Shown here: piece by piece, positions 37,618 to 50,859 of the stretch | Position numbering within the stretch: the stretch's first letter is position 1 | Layout of the letters: the number at the start of each line of letters is the position of its first letter | NCBI GenBank assembly: GCA_037013495.1 | Contig: CM072810.1 | Coordinates: 76,182,449 to 76,246,448 of the forward strand | Direction of reading: 5' to 3' | Source of the DNA: Hippophae tibetana | Lineage: Eukaryota; Streptophyta; Magnoliopsida; Rosales; Elaeagnaceae | Length of the DNA: 64,000 nt | The notes under the pieces: generated by a model | What the model saw: only the letters and a program-made list of their open reading frames with translations | The model's database searches: none | What the model was told of the DNA's origin: nothing | Program-made: the position numbers and the translations under genes

Positions 37618-38505
37618 ACGAATATTGAGGTGCCGACGAAAAGTGTGTTTAAAACTATTCTAAATATTTTAAATATCTAAAAAATATTCTCATGATAATA
37701 AAAATATACTCATTACGCTTCACAACTTATTTTTTGGAATATTAAATTGAAAGATTAATTTTCGAAGCCATTTATGTATAACGATTTTCTTTTTTAGTGA
37801 ATTGTTAAATTTAATATATTATTTTTCATTATTATTTTTATGCTTTTTTTCTTCACGGATGGATTATGCACATTACACAACTAAATAGCCATATTAAGGT
37901 TGCATTAGGTTTAGGGTTTTGTTCCGTATAATAGAAAACAATAGCCTTTTCATGGAGGAAGATTTGATAACTTTAGTGAAATTTGTTTTTAGAAATATTG
38001 TCGCTTTTATTCCTGTGGTTCTTGATTGAATGCTCCAATTCGACATATGAAAAGGAGTGATCATATTTTTTGGCATCACAAGGTTGGGGTATTATGGACT
38101 TGTTGATGTTGTTTTCGTCTGTGTATTTCGTTTCGTATTTATTTTTGAAACCCAAGTTTCTTCTTCTGGATCTTTATTTCTATTTTCAATCAATCTTTGT
38201 TCTTCATAAATAAAAGAGAAGGAAAAAGAAGATGGGTTATACTCTTCACAGTATTAAAAAAAGAAACTTTGAGAAATAAGAGTTCCAACTTTAAACGGCC
38301 ATAACTTTTGACTCGTATATCGAAATTACTATTATAATATATCAAGTTAGAGCTTGTAACGATTCCTATAATCTCATCTATGTGGCAGAAGAACCTCATT
38401 TTTTGAACAAAAATTCTCCTTTTACAACACCTACCGGGGTCTTAATTTTTTTGTTCCATATAGACCCTTTGGTTTTGCTTTGGAATTTATTTCAATGCAA
38501 CTATT
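37618..38505 (+). repeat. Satellite unit 44, 13-bp insertion
   Basis: AAAACTATTC, GAATATTAAATTG, CTTTTCATGG, CCCAAGTTTC, CTATTTTCAATC. Confidence 0.95.
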
Positions 38506-39396
38506 ACGAATATTGAGGTGCCGATCGACGAAAAGTGTGTTTAAAAATATTCTAAATATTTTCAATATCTAATAATTATTCTCATGACAATACAAATATA
38601 CTCATTACGCTTCACAATTTATTTTTTGGAACATAAATTTGAAAGATTAATTTTCGAAGCCATTTATGTATAGCGATTTTCTTTTTTAGTGAATTGTTAA
38701 ATTTAATATATTATTTTTCATTATTATTTTTATGCTTTTTTTCTTCACGGATGGATTATGCACATTACACAACTAAATAGCCATATTAAAGTTGCATTAG
38801 GTTTAGGGTTTTGTTCCGTATAATAGAAAACAATAGCCTTTTCATGGAGGAAGATTTGATAACTTTAGTGAAATTTGTTTTTAGAAATATTGTCGCTTTT
38901 ATTCCTGTGGTTCTTGATTGAATGCTCCAATTCGACATATGAAAAGGAGTGATCATATTTTTTGGCATCACAAGGTTGGGGTATTATGGACTTGTTGATT
39001 TTGTTTTCGTCTGTGTATTTCGTTTCGTATTTATTTTCAAACCCAAGTTTCTTCTTCTGGATCTTTATTTCTATGTTCAATCAATCTTTGTTCTTCATAA
39101 ATAAAAGAGTAGGAAAAAGAAGATGGGTTATACTCTTCACAGTATTAAAAAAAGAAACTTTGAGAAATAAGAGTTCCAACTTTAAACGGCCATAACTTTT
39201 GACTCGTATATCGAAATTACTATTATAATATATCAAGTTAGAGCTTGTAACGATTCCTATAATCTCATCTATGTGGCAGAAGAACCTCATTTTTTGAACA
39301 AAAATTCTCCTTTTACAACACCTACCGGGGTCTTAATTTTTTTGTTCCATATAGACCCTTTTGTTTTGCTTTGGAATTTATTTCAATGCAACTATT
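38506..39396 (+). repeat. Satellite unit 45, both insertions
   Basis: GCCGATCGACG and the 13-bp insertion in one copy. TTAAAGTTGC, CTTTTCATGG, TTGATTTTGTTTTC. 891 bp. Confidence 0.95.
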
Positions 39397-40287
39397 ACGA
39401 ATATTGAGGTGCCGATAGACGAAAAGTGTGTTTAAAAATATTCTAAATATTTTCAATATCTAATAATTATTCTCATGACAATACAAATATACTCATTACG
39501 CTTCACAATTTATTTTTTGGAATATTAAATTGAAAGATTAATTTTCGAAGCCATTTATGTATAACGATTTTCTTTTTTAGTGAATTGTTAAATTTAATAT
39601 ATTATTTTTCATTATTATTTTTATGCTTTTTTTCTTCACGGATGGATTATGCACATTACACAACTAAATAGCCATATTAAGGTTGCATTAGGTTTAGGGT
39701 TTTGTACCGTATAATAGAATCCAATAGCCTTTTGATGGAGGAAGATTTGATAACTTTAGTGAAATTTGTTTTTAGAAAAATTGTTGCTTTTATTCCTGTG
39801 GTTCTTGATTGAATGCTCCAATTCGACATATGAAAAGGAGTGATCATATTTTTTGGCATCACAAGGTTGGGGTATTATGGACTTGTTGATGTTGTTTTCG
39901 TCAGTGTATTTCGTTTCGTATTTATTTTTGAAACCCAAGTTTCATCTTCTGGATCTTTATTTCTATGTTCAATCAATCTTTGTTCTTCATAAATAAAAGA
40001 GAAGGAAAAAGAAGATGGGTTATACTCTTCACAGTATTAAAAAAAAAACTTTGAGAAATAAGAGTTCCAACTTTAAACGGCCATAACTTTTGACTCGTAT
40101 ATCGAAATTACTATTATAATATATCAAGTTAGAGCTTGTAACGATTCCTATAATCTCATCTATGTGGCAGAAGAACCTCATTTTTTGAAGAAAAATTCTC
40201 CTTTTACAACACCTACTGGGGTCTTAATTTTTTTGTTCCATATAGACCCTTTGGTTTTGCTTTGGAATTTATTTCAATGCAACTATT
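39397..40287 (+). repeat. Satellite unit 46, both insertions
   Basis: GCCGATAGACG, GAATATTAAATTG, TTTTGTACCG, GAATCCAATAGCC, AGAAAAATTGTTGC. 891 bp. Confidence 0.95.
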
Positions 40288-41164
40288 ACGAATATTGAGG
40301 TGCCGATCGACGAAAAGTGTGTTTCAAAATATTCTAAATATTTTCAATATCTAATAATTATTCTCATGACAATACAAATATACTCATTATGCTTCACAAT
40401 TTATTTTTTGGAACATAAATTTGAAAGATTAATTTTCGAAGCCATTTATGTATTGCGATTTTCTTTTTTAGTGAATTGTTAAATTTAATGTATTATTTTT
40501 ATGCTTTTTTTCTTCACGGATGGATTATGTACATTACACAACTAAATAGCCATATTAAGGTTGCATTAGGTTTGGGGTTTTGTTCCGTATAATAGAAAAG
40601 AGTAGCCTTATGATGGATGAAGATTTGATAACTTTAGTGAAATTACTTTTTAGAAATATTGTTGCTTTTCTTTCTAGGGTTCTTCATTGAATGCTACAAT
40701 TCGACATTTCAAAAGGAGTGATCAACTTTTTTGGCAGAACAAGGTTGGGGTATTATGGACTTGTTGATGTTTTTTTCGTCTGTGTATTTCGTTTCGTATT
40801 TATTTTTGAAACCATAGTCTATTCTTCTTGATCTTTATTTTTATGTTCAATCAATCTTTGTTCTTCATAAATAAAAGAGTAGGAAAAAGAAGATGGGTTA
40901 TACTCTTCATAGTATTAAAAAAATAAAATTTGATAAATAAGAGTTCCAACAATAAACGGCTATAACTTTTGACTCGTATATCGAAATTACTATTATAATA
41001 TATCAAATCGGAACTTGTAACGATTCCTATAATCTCTGTTATGTGGCAGAAGAACCTCATTTTTTTCACACAAATTCTCCTTTTACATCACCTACCAAAG
41101 TCTTAATGTTTTTGTCGCATATAGACCTTTTTTTTTGCTTTGGATTTTTTTCAATGCAACTATA
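40288..41164 (+). repeat. Satellite unit 47
   Basis: GCCGATCGACG without the 13-bp insertion. GTGTTTCAAAATATT, TATTGCGATT, GATGGATGAAG, CTTTCTAGGG, AACAATAAACGGCT. Confidence 0.95.
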
Positions 41165-42720
41165 ACGAATATTGAGGTGCCGACGAACAGTGTGTTTAAA
41201 ACTATTCTAAATATTTTAAATATCTAACAAATATTCTCATGATAATACAAATATACTCATTACGCTTCACAACTTATTTTTTTGAATATAAAATTGAAAG
41301 TTTAATTTTCGAAGCCATTTATGTATAACGATTTTCTTTTTTAGTGAATTGTTAAATTTAATATATTATTTTTCATTATTATTTTTATGCTTTTTTTCGT
41401 CACGGATGGATTGTGCACATTACACAACTAAATAGCCATATTAAGCTTGCATTAGGTTTAGGGTTTTGTACCGTATAATAGAAAACAATAGCCTTTTGAT
41501 GGAGGAAGATTTGATAACTTTAGTGAAATTTGTTTTTAGAAAAATTGTTGCTTTTATTCCTGTGGTTCTTGATTGAATGCTCCAATTCGACATATGAAAA
41601 GGAGTGATCATCTTTTTTGGCATCACAAGGTTGGGGTATTATGGACTTGTTGATGTTGTTTTCGTCTGTGTATTTCGTTTCGTATTTATTTTTGAAACCA
41701 AAGTTTCTTCTTCTGGATCTTTATTTCTATGTTCAATCAATCTTTGTTCTTCATAAATAAAAGAGAAGGAAAAAGAAGTTGGGTTATACTCTTCACAGTA
41801 TTAAAAAAAGAAACTTTGAGAAATAAGAGTTCCAACTTTAAACGGCTATAACTTTTGACTCGTATATCGAAATTACTATTATAATATATCAAATCGGAAC
41901 TTGTAACGATTCCAATAATCTCTGTTATGTGGCAGAAGAACCTCATTTTTTTCACACAACTTCTCCTTTTACATCACCTACCAAGGTCTTAATGTTTTTG
42001 TCGCATATAGACCTTTTTTTTTGCTTTGGATTTTTTTCAATGCAACTATAACGAATATTGAGGTGCCGACGAACAGTGTGTTTAAAACTATTCTAAATAT
42101 TTTAAATATCTAACAAATATTCTCATGATAATACAAATATACTCATTACGCTTCACAACTTATTTTTTTGAATATAAAATTGAAAGTTTAATTTTCGAAG
42201 CCATTTATGTATAACGATTTTCTTTTTTAGTGAATTGTTAAATTTAATATATTATTTTTCATTATTATTTTTATGCTTTTTTTCGTCACGGATGGATTGT
42301 GCACATTACACAACTAAATAGCCATATTAAAGTTGCATTAGGTTTAGGGTTTTGTACCGTATAATAGAAAACAATAGCCTTTTGATGGAGGAAGATTTGA
42401 TAACTTTAGTGAAATTTGTTTTTAGAAAAATTGTTGCTTTTATTCCTGTGGTTCTTGATTGAATGCTCCAATTCGACATATGAAAAGGAGTGATCATCTT
42501 TTTTGGCATCACAAGGTTGGGGTATTATGGACTTGTTGATGTTGTTTTCGTCTGTGTATTTCGTTTCGTATTTATTTTTGAAACCAAAGTTTCTTCTTCT
42601 GGATCTTTATTTCTATGTTCAATCAATCTTTGTTCTTCATAAATAAAAGAGAAGGAAAAAGAAGTTGGGTTATACTCTTCACAGTATTAAAAAAAGAAAC
42701 TTTGAGAAATAAGAGTTCCA
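40920..42720 (+). repeat. Single-unit duplication, 886-bp offset
   Basis: Units 48 and 49 share GACGAACAGTGTG, TTATTTTTTTGAATAT, GAAAGTTTAATTTTC, TTTTTTTCGTCACGG, GGATTGTGCAC, TTTTGTACCG and AGAAAAATTGTTGC. The upstream junction segments (TCTCTGTTATGTGG, TTTTTTTCACACAA) are also shared. Confidence 0.75.
41165..42050 (+). repeat. Satellite unit 48, 13-bp insertion
   Basis: GACGAACAG, TTTTTTTGAATAT, TTTCGTCACGG, GGATTGTGC, TTAAGCTTGC, AAATCGGAAC. Confidence 0.95.
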
Positions 42721-42938
42721 ACTTTAAACGGCCATAACTTTTGACTCGTATATCGAAATTACTATTATAATATATCAAGTTAGAGCTTATAACGATTCCT
42801 ATAATCTCATCTATATGGCAGAAGAACCTCATTTTTTGAACAAAAATTCTCTTTTTACAACACCTACCGGGGTCTTAATTTTTTTGTTCCATATAGACCC
42901 TTTTGTTTTGCTTTGCAATTTATTTCAATGCAACTATT
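42051..42938 (+). repeat. Satellite unit 49, 13-bp insertion
   Basis: Near-copy of unit 48 through about 42,720, with TTAAAGTTGC. Then AGAGCTTATAAC and CTACCGGGG. Confidence 0.95.
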
Positions 42939-43817
42939 ACGAATATTGAGGTGCCGATCGACGAAAAGTGTGTTTAAAAATATTCTAAATATTTTCAATA
43001 TCTAATAATTATTCTCATGACAATACAAATATACTCATTACGCTTCACAATTTATTTTTTGGAACATAAATTTGAAAGATTAATTTTCGAAGCCATTTAT
43101 GTATAGCGATTTTTCTTTTTTAGTGAATTGTTCAATTTAATGTATTATTTTTATGCTTTTTTCTTCACGGATGGATTATGCACATTACACAACTAAATAG
43201 CCATATTAAGGTTGCATTAGGTTTGGGGTTTTGTTCCGTATAATAGAAAACAGTAGCCTTATGATGGAGGAAGATTTGATAACTTTAGTGAAATTACTTT
43301 TTAGAAATATTGTTGCTTTTCTTTCTAGGGTTTTTCATTGAATGCTACAATTCAATATTTCAAAAGGAGTGATCAACTTTTTTGGCAGAACAAGGTTGGG
43401 GTATTATGGACTTGTTGATGTTTTTTTCGTCTGTGTATTTCGTTTCGTATTTATTTTTGAAACCATAGTCTATTCTTCTTGATCTTTATTTTTATGTTCA
43501 ATCAATCTTTGTTCTTCATAAATAAAAGAGTAGGAAAAAGAAGATGGGTTATACTCTTCATAGTATTAAAAAAATAAAATTTGATAAATAAGAGTTCTAA
43601 CAATAAACGGCTATAACTTTTGACTCGTATATCGAAATTACTATTATAATATATCAAATCGGAACTTGTAACGATTCTATAATCTCATTTACGTGGTAGA
43701 AGATCCTCATTTTGTTTCACACAAATTCTCCTTTTGAATCACCTACCCAGGTCTTAATGTTTTTGTCGCATATAGACCTTTTTTTTTTTGTATTGGATTT
43801 TTTTCAATTCAACTAAA
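42939..43817 (+). repeat. Satellite unit 50
   Basis: GCCGATCGACG, GTTCAATTTAATG, CAATATTTCAAAAGG, CAGAACAAGG, GATTCTATAATC (one base short). Confidence 0.95.
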
Positions 43818-44690
43818 ACGAATATTGAGGTGTCGACGAAAAGTGTGTTTAAAACTATTCTAAATATTTTAAATATCTAACAAATATTCCCATGATAAAA
43901 CAAATATACTCATTACGCTTCACAATTTCTTTTTTGGAACATAAAATTGAAAGATTAATTTTCGAAGCCATTTATGTATAGCAATTTTCTTTTTTAGTGA
44001 ATTGTTAAATTTAATGTATTATTTTATGCTTTTTTTCTTCACGGATGGATTATGCACATTACACAACTAAATAGCCATATTAAGGTTGCATTAGGTTTGG
44101 GGTTTTGTTCCGTATAATAGAAAACAGTAGCCTTATGATGGAGGAAGATTTGATAACTTTAGTGAAATTACATTTTAGAAATATTGTTGCTTTTCTTTCT
44201 GGGGTTCTTCATTGAATGCTCCAATTCGACATTTCAAAAGGAGTGATCAACTTTTTTGCCAGAACAAGGTTGGGGTATTATGGACTTGTTGATGTTTTTT
44301 TCGTCTGTGTATTTCGTTTCGTATTTATTTTTGAAACCAAAGTCTCTTCTTCTTGATCTTTATTAGTATGTTCAATCAATCTTTGTTCTTCATAAATAAA
44401 AGAGTAGGAAAAAGAAGATGGGTTATACTCTTCAAAGTATTAAAAAAATAAAATTTGATAAATAAGAGTTCTAACAATAAACGGCTATAACTTTTGACTC
44501 GTATATTGAAATTACTATTATAATATATCAAATCGGAACTTGTAACGATTCCTATAATCTCATTTACGTGGTAGAAGATCCTCATTTTGTTTCACACAAA
44601 TTCTCCTTTTGAATCACCTACCCAGGTCTTAATGTTTTTGTCGCATATTGAGCTTTTTTTTTGCATTGGATTTTTTTCAATTCAACTATA
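43818..44690 (+). repeat. Satellite unit 51
   Basis: GAGGTGTCGACG, ATTCCCATGATAAAAC, TTTCTTTTTTGG, AATTACATTTTAG, TTATTAGTATG. Confidence 0.95.
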
Positions 44691-45563
44691 ACGAATATTG
44701 AGGTGCCGACGAAAAGTGTGTTTAAAACTATTCGAAATATTTTAAATATCTAACAAATATTCTCATGATAAAACAAATATACTCATTACGCTTCACAATT
44801 TCTTTTTTGGAACATAAAATTGAAAGATTAATTTTCGAAGCCATTTATGTATAGCAATTTTCTTTTTTAGTGAATTGTTAAATTTAATGTATTATTTTAT
44901 GCTTTTTTTCTTCACGGATGGATTATGCACATTACACAACTAAATAGCCATATTAAGGTTGCATTAGGTTTGGGGTTTTGTTCCGTATAATAGAAAACAG
45001 TAGCCTTATGATGGAGGAAGATTTGATAACTTTAGTGAAATTACATTTTAGAAATATTGTTGCTTTTCTTTCTGGGGTTCTTCATTGAATGCTCCAATTC
45101 GACATATGAAAAGGAGTGATCATCTTTTTTGGCATCACAAGGTTGGGGTATTATGGACTTGTTGATGTTGTTTTCCTCTGTGTATTTCGTTTCGTATTTA
45201 TTTTTGAAACGATAGTCTCTTCTTCTTGATCTTTATTTCTATGCTCAATCAATCTTTGTTCTTCATAAATAAAAGAGTAGGAAAAAGAAGATGGGTTATA
45301 CTCTTCACAGTATTAAAAAAAGAAACTTTGAGAAATAAGAGTTCCAACTTTAAACGGCCATAACTTTTGACTCCTATATCGAAATTACTATTATAATATA
45401 TCAAGTTAGGGCTTGTAACGATTCCTATAATCTCAGCTATGTGGCAGACGAACCGCATTTTTTTCACACAAATTCTCCTTTTACATCACCTACCAAATTC
45501 TTAATGTTTTTGTTCCATATAGACTTTTTTTTTGCTTTGGATTTTTTTTTCAATGCAACTATT
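44691..45563 (+). repeat. Satellite unit 52
   Basis: ACTATTCGAAATATT, ATGATAAAACAAAT, AATTACATTTTAG, GACTCCTATATCG, GACGAACCGC. Confidence 0.95.
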
Positions 45564-46443
45564 ACGAATATTGAGGTGCCGATCGACGAAAAGTGTGTTT
45601 AAAAATATTCTAAATATTTTCAATATCTAATAATTATTCTCATGACAATACAAATATACTCATTACCCTTCAGAATTTATTTTTTGGAACATAAATTTGA
45701 AAGATTAATTTTCGAAACCATTTATGTATAGCGATTTTCTTTTTTAGTGAATTGTTAAATTTAATGTATTGTTTTTATGCTATTTTTCTTCACGGATGGA
45801 TTATGCACATTACACAACTAAATAGCCATATTAAGGTTGCATTAGGTTTGGGGTTTTGTTCCGTATAATAGAAAACAGTAACCTTATGATGGAGGAAGAT
45901 TTGATAACTTTATTGAAATTACATTTTAGAAATATTGTTGCTTTTCTTTCTGGGGTTCTTCATTGAATGCTACAATTCGACATTTCAAAAGGAGTGATCA
46001 ACTTTTTTGGCAAAACAAGGTTGGGGTATTATGGACTTGTTGATGTTTTTTTCGTCTGTGTATTTTGTTTCGTATTTATTTTTGAAACCATAGTCTCTTC
46101 TTCTTGATCTTTATTTCTATGTTCAATCAATCTTTGTTCTTCATAAATAAAAGAGTAGGAAAAAGAAGATGGGTTATACTCTTCATAGTATTAAAAAAAT
46201 AAAATTTGATAAATAAGAGTTCTAACAATAAACGGCTATAACTTTTGACTCGTATATCGAAATTACTATTATAATATATCAAATCGGAACTTGTAACGAT
46301 TCCTATAATCTCATTTACGTGGTAGAAGATCCTTATTTTGTTTCACACAAATTCTCCTTTTGAATCTCCTACCCAGGTCTTAATGTTTTTGTCGCATATA
46401 GACCTTTTTTTTTTTGCATTGGATTTTTTTCAATTCAACTATA
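45564..46443 (+). repeat. Satellite unit 53
   Basis: GCCGATCGACG preceded by ATTTTTTTTTTCAATGC. TTACCCTTCAG, TCGAAACCATT, TTATTGAAATTAC, AAAACAAGG. Confidence 0.95.
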
Positions 46444-47328
46444 ACGAATATTGAGGTGCCGACGAAAAGTGTGTTTAAAACTATTCTAAATATTTTAAAT
46501 ATCTAACAAATATTCTCATGATAATACAAATATACTCATTACTCTTCACAATTTCTTTTTTGGAACATAAAATTAAAAGATTAATTTTCGAAGTCATTCA
46601 TGTATAGCGATTTTCATTTTTAGTGAATTGTTAAATTTAATGTATTATTTTTCATTATTATTTTTATGCTTTTTTTATTCACGGATGGATTATGCACATT
46701 ACACAACTAAATAGCGATATAAAGGTTGCATTACGTTTAGGGTTTTTCCGTATAATAGAAAATAGTAGCCTTATGATGGTGGAAGATTTGATAACTTTAG
46801 TGAAATTACTTTTTAGAAATATTGTTGCTTTTCTTTCTCGGGTTCTTGATTGAATACTCCAATTCGACATATCAAAAGGAGTGATCATCTTTTTTGGCAT
46901 CACAAGGTTGGGGTATTATTTACTTATTGATGTTGTTTTCGTCTGTGTGTTTCGTTTCGTATTTATTTTTGAAACCATAGTCTCTTCTTCTTGATCTTTA
47001 TTTCTATGGTCAATCAATCTTTGTTCTTCATAAATAAAAGAGTAGGAAAAAGAAGATGGGTTATACTCTTCACAGTATTAAAAAAAGAAAATTTGAGAAA
47101 TAAGAGTTCCAACATTAAACGGCCATAACTTATGACTCGTATACCAAAATTACTATTATAATATATCAAGTTAGGGCTTGTAACGATTCCTATAATCTCA
47201 TTTACATGGTAGAAGAACCTCATTTTTTTCACACAAATTCTCCTTTTTAATCACCTACCCAGGTCTTAATGTTTTTGTCGCATATAAACCTTTTGTTTTT
47301 GCTTTGGAATTTTTTCAATGCAACTATA
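46444..47328 (+). repeat. Satellite unit 54, 13-bp insertion
   Basis: Right-domain family begins. TTACTCTTCAC, GAAGTCATTCATG, AGCGATATAAAGG, TTTATTCACGG. Confidence 0.95.
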
Positions 47329-48214
47329 ACGTATATTGAGGTGCCGACGAAAAGTGTTCTTTAAAACTATTCTAAATATTTTAAATATCTAACAAATATT
47401 CTCATGATAATACAAATATACTCATTACGCTTCACAACTTATTTTTTGGAACATAAAATTAAAAGATTAATTTTCGAAGCCATTTATGTATAGCGATTTA
47501 TTTTTTAGTGAATTGTTCAATTTAATGTATTATTTTTCATTATTATTTTTATGTTTTTTTTCTTCACGGATGGATTATGCACATTACACAACTAAATAAC
47601 CATATTAAGGTTGCATTATGTTTTGGGTTTTGTTCCGTATAATAGAAAACAGTAGTCTTATGATGGAGGAAGAATTGATAACATTATTGAAATTACTTTT
47701 TAGAAATATTGTTGCTTTTCTTTAAGGGTTTCTTGATTGAATGCTCCAATTCGACATATTAAAAGGAGTGATCATCTTTTTTGGCATCACAAGGTTGGGG
47801 TGTTATGGACTTGTTGATGTTGTTTGCGTCTGCGTATTTCGTTTCGTATTTATTTTTGAAACCATAGTCTCTTCTTCTTGATCTTTATTTCTATGTTCAA
47901 TCAATCTTTGTTCTTCATAAATAAAAGAGTAGGAAAAAGAAGATTGGTTATACTCTTCACAATATTAAAAAACGAAAATTTGAGAAATAAGAGTTCCAAC
48001 TTTAAACGGCCATAATTTTTGACTCGTATAGCGAAATCACTATTATAATATATCAAGTTAGAGCTTGTAACGATTCCTATAATCTCAGCTACATGGTAGA
48101 AGAACCTCATTTTTGAACAAAAAATCTCCTTTTGCATCACCTACCGAGTTCTTAATGTTTTTGTTCCATATAGACCCTTTTGTTTTGGTTTGGATTTTTT
48201 TCAATGCAACTATT
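47329..48214 (+). repeat. Satellite unit 55, 13-bp insertion
   Basis: Starts ACGTATATTG. AGTGTTCTTTAAAA, GTTCAATTTAATG, GGAAGAATTGATAAC, CTTTAAGGGTTTC. Confidence 0.95.
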
Positions 48215-49099
48215 ACGAATATTGAAGTGCCGACGAAAAGTGTGTTTAAAAATATTCTAAATATTTTCAATATCTAATAATTATTCTCATGACAATTCAA
48301 ATATACTCATTACGCTTCACAATTTATTTTTTGGAACATAAATTTGAAAGATTAATTTTCGAAGCCATTTATGTATAGCGATTTTCTTTTTTAGTGAATT
48401 GTTAAATTTAATGTATTATTTTTCATTATTAGGTTTTTGCTTTTTTTCTTCACGTATGGATTATGCACATTACACAACTAAATAGCCATATTAAGGTTGC
48501 ATTACGTTTAGGGTTTTGTTCCGTATAAAAGAAAACAGTAGCCTTTTGATGGAGAAAGAATTGATAACATTAGTGAAATTACTTTTCAGAAATATTGTTG
48601 TTTTCTTTCTGGGGTTCTTTATTGAATGCTCCAATTCGATATATCAAAAGGAGTGATCATCTTTTTTGGCAGAACAAGGTTGGGGTATTATGGACTTGTT
48701 GATTTTGTTTTCTTCTATTTATTTCGTTTCGTATTTATTTTTGAAACCATAGTCTCTTCTTCTTGATCTTTATTTCTATGTTCAATCAATCTTTGTTCTT
48801 CATAAATAAAAGAGTAGGAAATAGAAGATGGGTTATACTCTTCACAATATTAAAAAAAGAAATTTGAGAAATAAGAGTTCCAACTTTAAACGGCCATAAC
48901 TTTTGACTCGTATATCGAAATTACTATTATAATATATCAAGTTAGAGCTTTTAACGATTCCTATAATCTTAGCTACGTGGCAGAAGAACCTCATTTTTTG
49001 AACAAAAATTCTCCTTTTACATCACCTACCGAGGTCTTAAGGTTTTTGTTGCATATAGACCCTTTTGTTTTGCTTTGGATTTTTTTCATAGCAACTATA
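48215..49099 (+). repeat. Satellite unit 56, 13-bp insertion (variant)
   Basis: TTGAAGTGCCG, CATTATTAGGTTTTTGC, TTCACGTATGG, GGAGAAAGAATTG. Confidence 0.95.
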
Positions 49100-49986
49100 A
49101 CGAATATTGAGGTGCCGACGAAATGTGTGTTTAAAAATATTCTAAATATTTTCAATATCTAACAATTATTCTCATGACAATAAAAATATACTCATTACGC
49201 TTCACAATTTCTTTTTTGGAACATAAAATTGAAAGATAAATTTTCGAAGCCATTAATGTATAGCGATTTTCTTTTATAGTGAATTGTTAAATTTAATGTA
49301 TTATTTTTCATTATTATTTTTATGCTTTTTTTCGTCACAGATGGATTATGAACATTACACAACTAAATAGCCATATTAAGGTTGCATTACGTTTAGGGTT
49401 TTGTTCCGTTTAATAGAAAACAGTAGCCTTATGATGGAGGAAGATTTGATAACATTAGTGAAATTACTTTTTAGAAATATTGTTGCTTTTCTTTCAGGGG
49501 TTCTTGATTGAATGCTCCAATTCGACATATCAAAAGGAGTGATAATCGTTTTTGGCATCACAAGGTTGGGGTATTATGGACTTGTTGATGTTGTTTTCGT
49601 CTGTGTATTTCGTTTTGTATTTATTTTTGAAACCATAGTCTCTTCTTCTTGATATTTATTTCTATATTCAATCAATCTTTGTTCTTCATAAATAAAAGAG
49701 TAGGAAAAAGAAGATGGGTTATACTCTTCACAATATTAAAAAAAGAAAATTTGAGAAATAAGAGTTCCAACTTTAAACGGCCATAACTTTTGACTCGTAT
49801 ACCAAAATTACTATTATAATATATCAAGTTAGAGCTTGTAACGATTCCTATAATCTCAGCTATGTGGCAGAAGAACCTCATTTTTTGAACAAAAATTCTC
49901 CTTTTGCATCACCTACCGAGGACTTAATGTTTTTGTTGCATATAGACCCTTTTCTTTTGCTTTGGATTTTTTTCAATGCAACTATT
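49100..49986 (+). repeat. Satellite unit 57, 13-bp insertion
   Basis: GACGAAATGTGTG, AAAGATAAATTTTCG, TTTTATAGTGAATT, TCGTCACAGATGG, TATGAACATTAC. Confidence 0.95.
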
Positions 49987-50859
49987 ATGAATATTGACGT
50001 GCCGACGAAAAGTGTGTATAAAAATATTCTATATATTTTCAATATCTAACAATTATTCGCATGACATTACAAATATACTAATTATGCTTCATAATTTATT
50101 TTTTGGAACATAAATTTGAAAGATTAATTTTCGAAGCCATTTATGTATAGCGATTTTCTTTTTTGGTGAATTGTTAAATTTAATGTATTATTTTTATGCT
50201 TTTTTTCTTCACAGATGGATTATGCACGTTACACAACTAAATAGCCATATGAAGGTTGCGTTAGGTTTATGGTTTTGTTCCGTATAATAGAAAACAGTAG
50301 CCTTATGATGGAGGAAGATTTGATAACTTTAGTGAAATTACTTTTTAGAAATATTGTTGCTTTTATTCCTGTGGTTCTTGATTGAATGCTCCAATTCGAC
50401 ATATCAAAAGGAGTGATCATCTTTTTTGGCATCACAAGGTTGGGGTATTTTGGACTTATTGATGTTGTTTTCGTCTGTGTATTTTGTTTCGTATTTATTT
50501 TTGAAACCATAGACTCTTCTTCTTGATCTTTATTTCTATGGTCAATCAATCTTTGGTCGTCATAAATAAAAGAGTAGGAAAAAGAAGATGGGTTATACTC
50601 TTCACAGTATTAAAAAAAGAAAATTTGAGAAATAAGAGTTCCAACATTAAACGGCCATAACTTCTGAGTCGTATACCAAAATTACTATTATAATATATCA
50701 AGTTAGGGCTTGTACCGATTCCTATAATCTCAGCTACGTGGCAGAAGAACCTCATTTTTTGAACAAAAATTCTCCTTTTGAATCACCTACCCAGGTCTTA
50801 ATGTTTTTGTCGCATATAGAGCTTTTTTTTTGCATTGGATTTTTTTCAATTCAACTATA
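49987..50859 (+). repeat. Satellite unit 58, left-domain-like
   Basis: No 13-bp insertion. TTGACGTGCCG, TTTTTTGGTGAATT, TTCACAGATGG, GCACGTTACAC, GTTGCGTTAGG, GTTTATGG. Confidence 0.95.

Larger units (their letters stand above)
37618..40287 (+). repeat. Local run of three 888-891 bp units
   Basis: Units 44-46 share the 13-bp insertion, AATTTGTTTTTAG, GATCATATTTTTTGG, CCCAAGTTTC, CTTCTGGATC, TCATCTATGTGG and CTACCGGGG. Units 45 and 46 also have the 4-bp insertion at offset 22 (GATAGACG in unit 46). They are the longest units in the window. Confidence 0.75.
19223..46443 (+). repeat. Central mosaic domain: several sub-families and local higher-order repeats
   Basis: Units 23-53 vary from 871 to 891 bp. 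Two indel markers appear sporadically: a 13-bp insertion near offset 205 (units 23, 40, 44-46, 48, 49) and a 4-bp insertion at offset 22 (units 24, 27, 29, 31, 39, 45-47, 50, 53). Blocks of one, two or three units are locally amplified. Unit halves are often shared with different partners on the left and right, which indicates crossover or conversion inside units. Confidence 0.8.
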
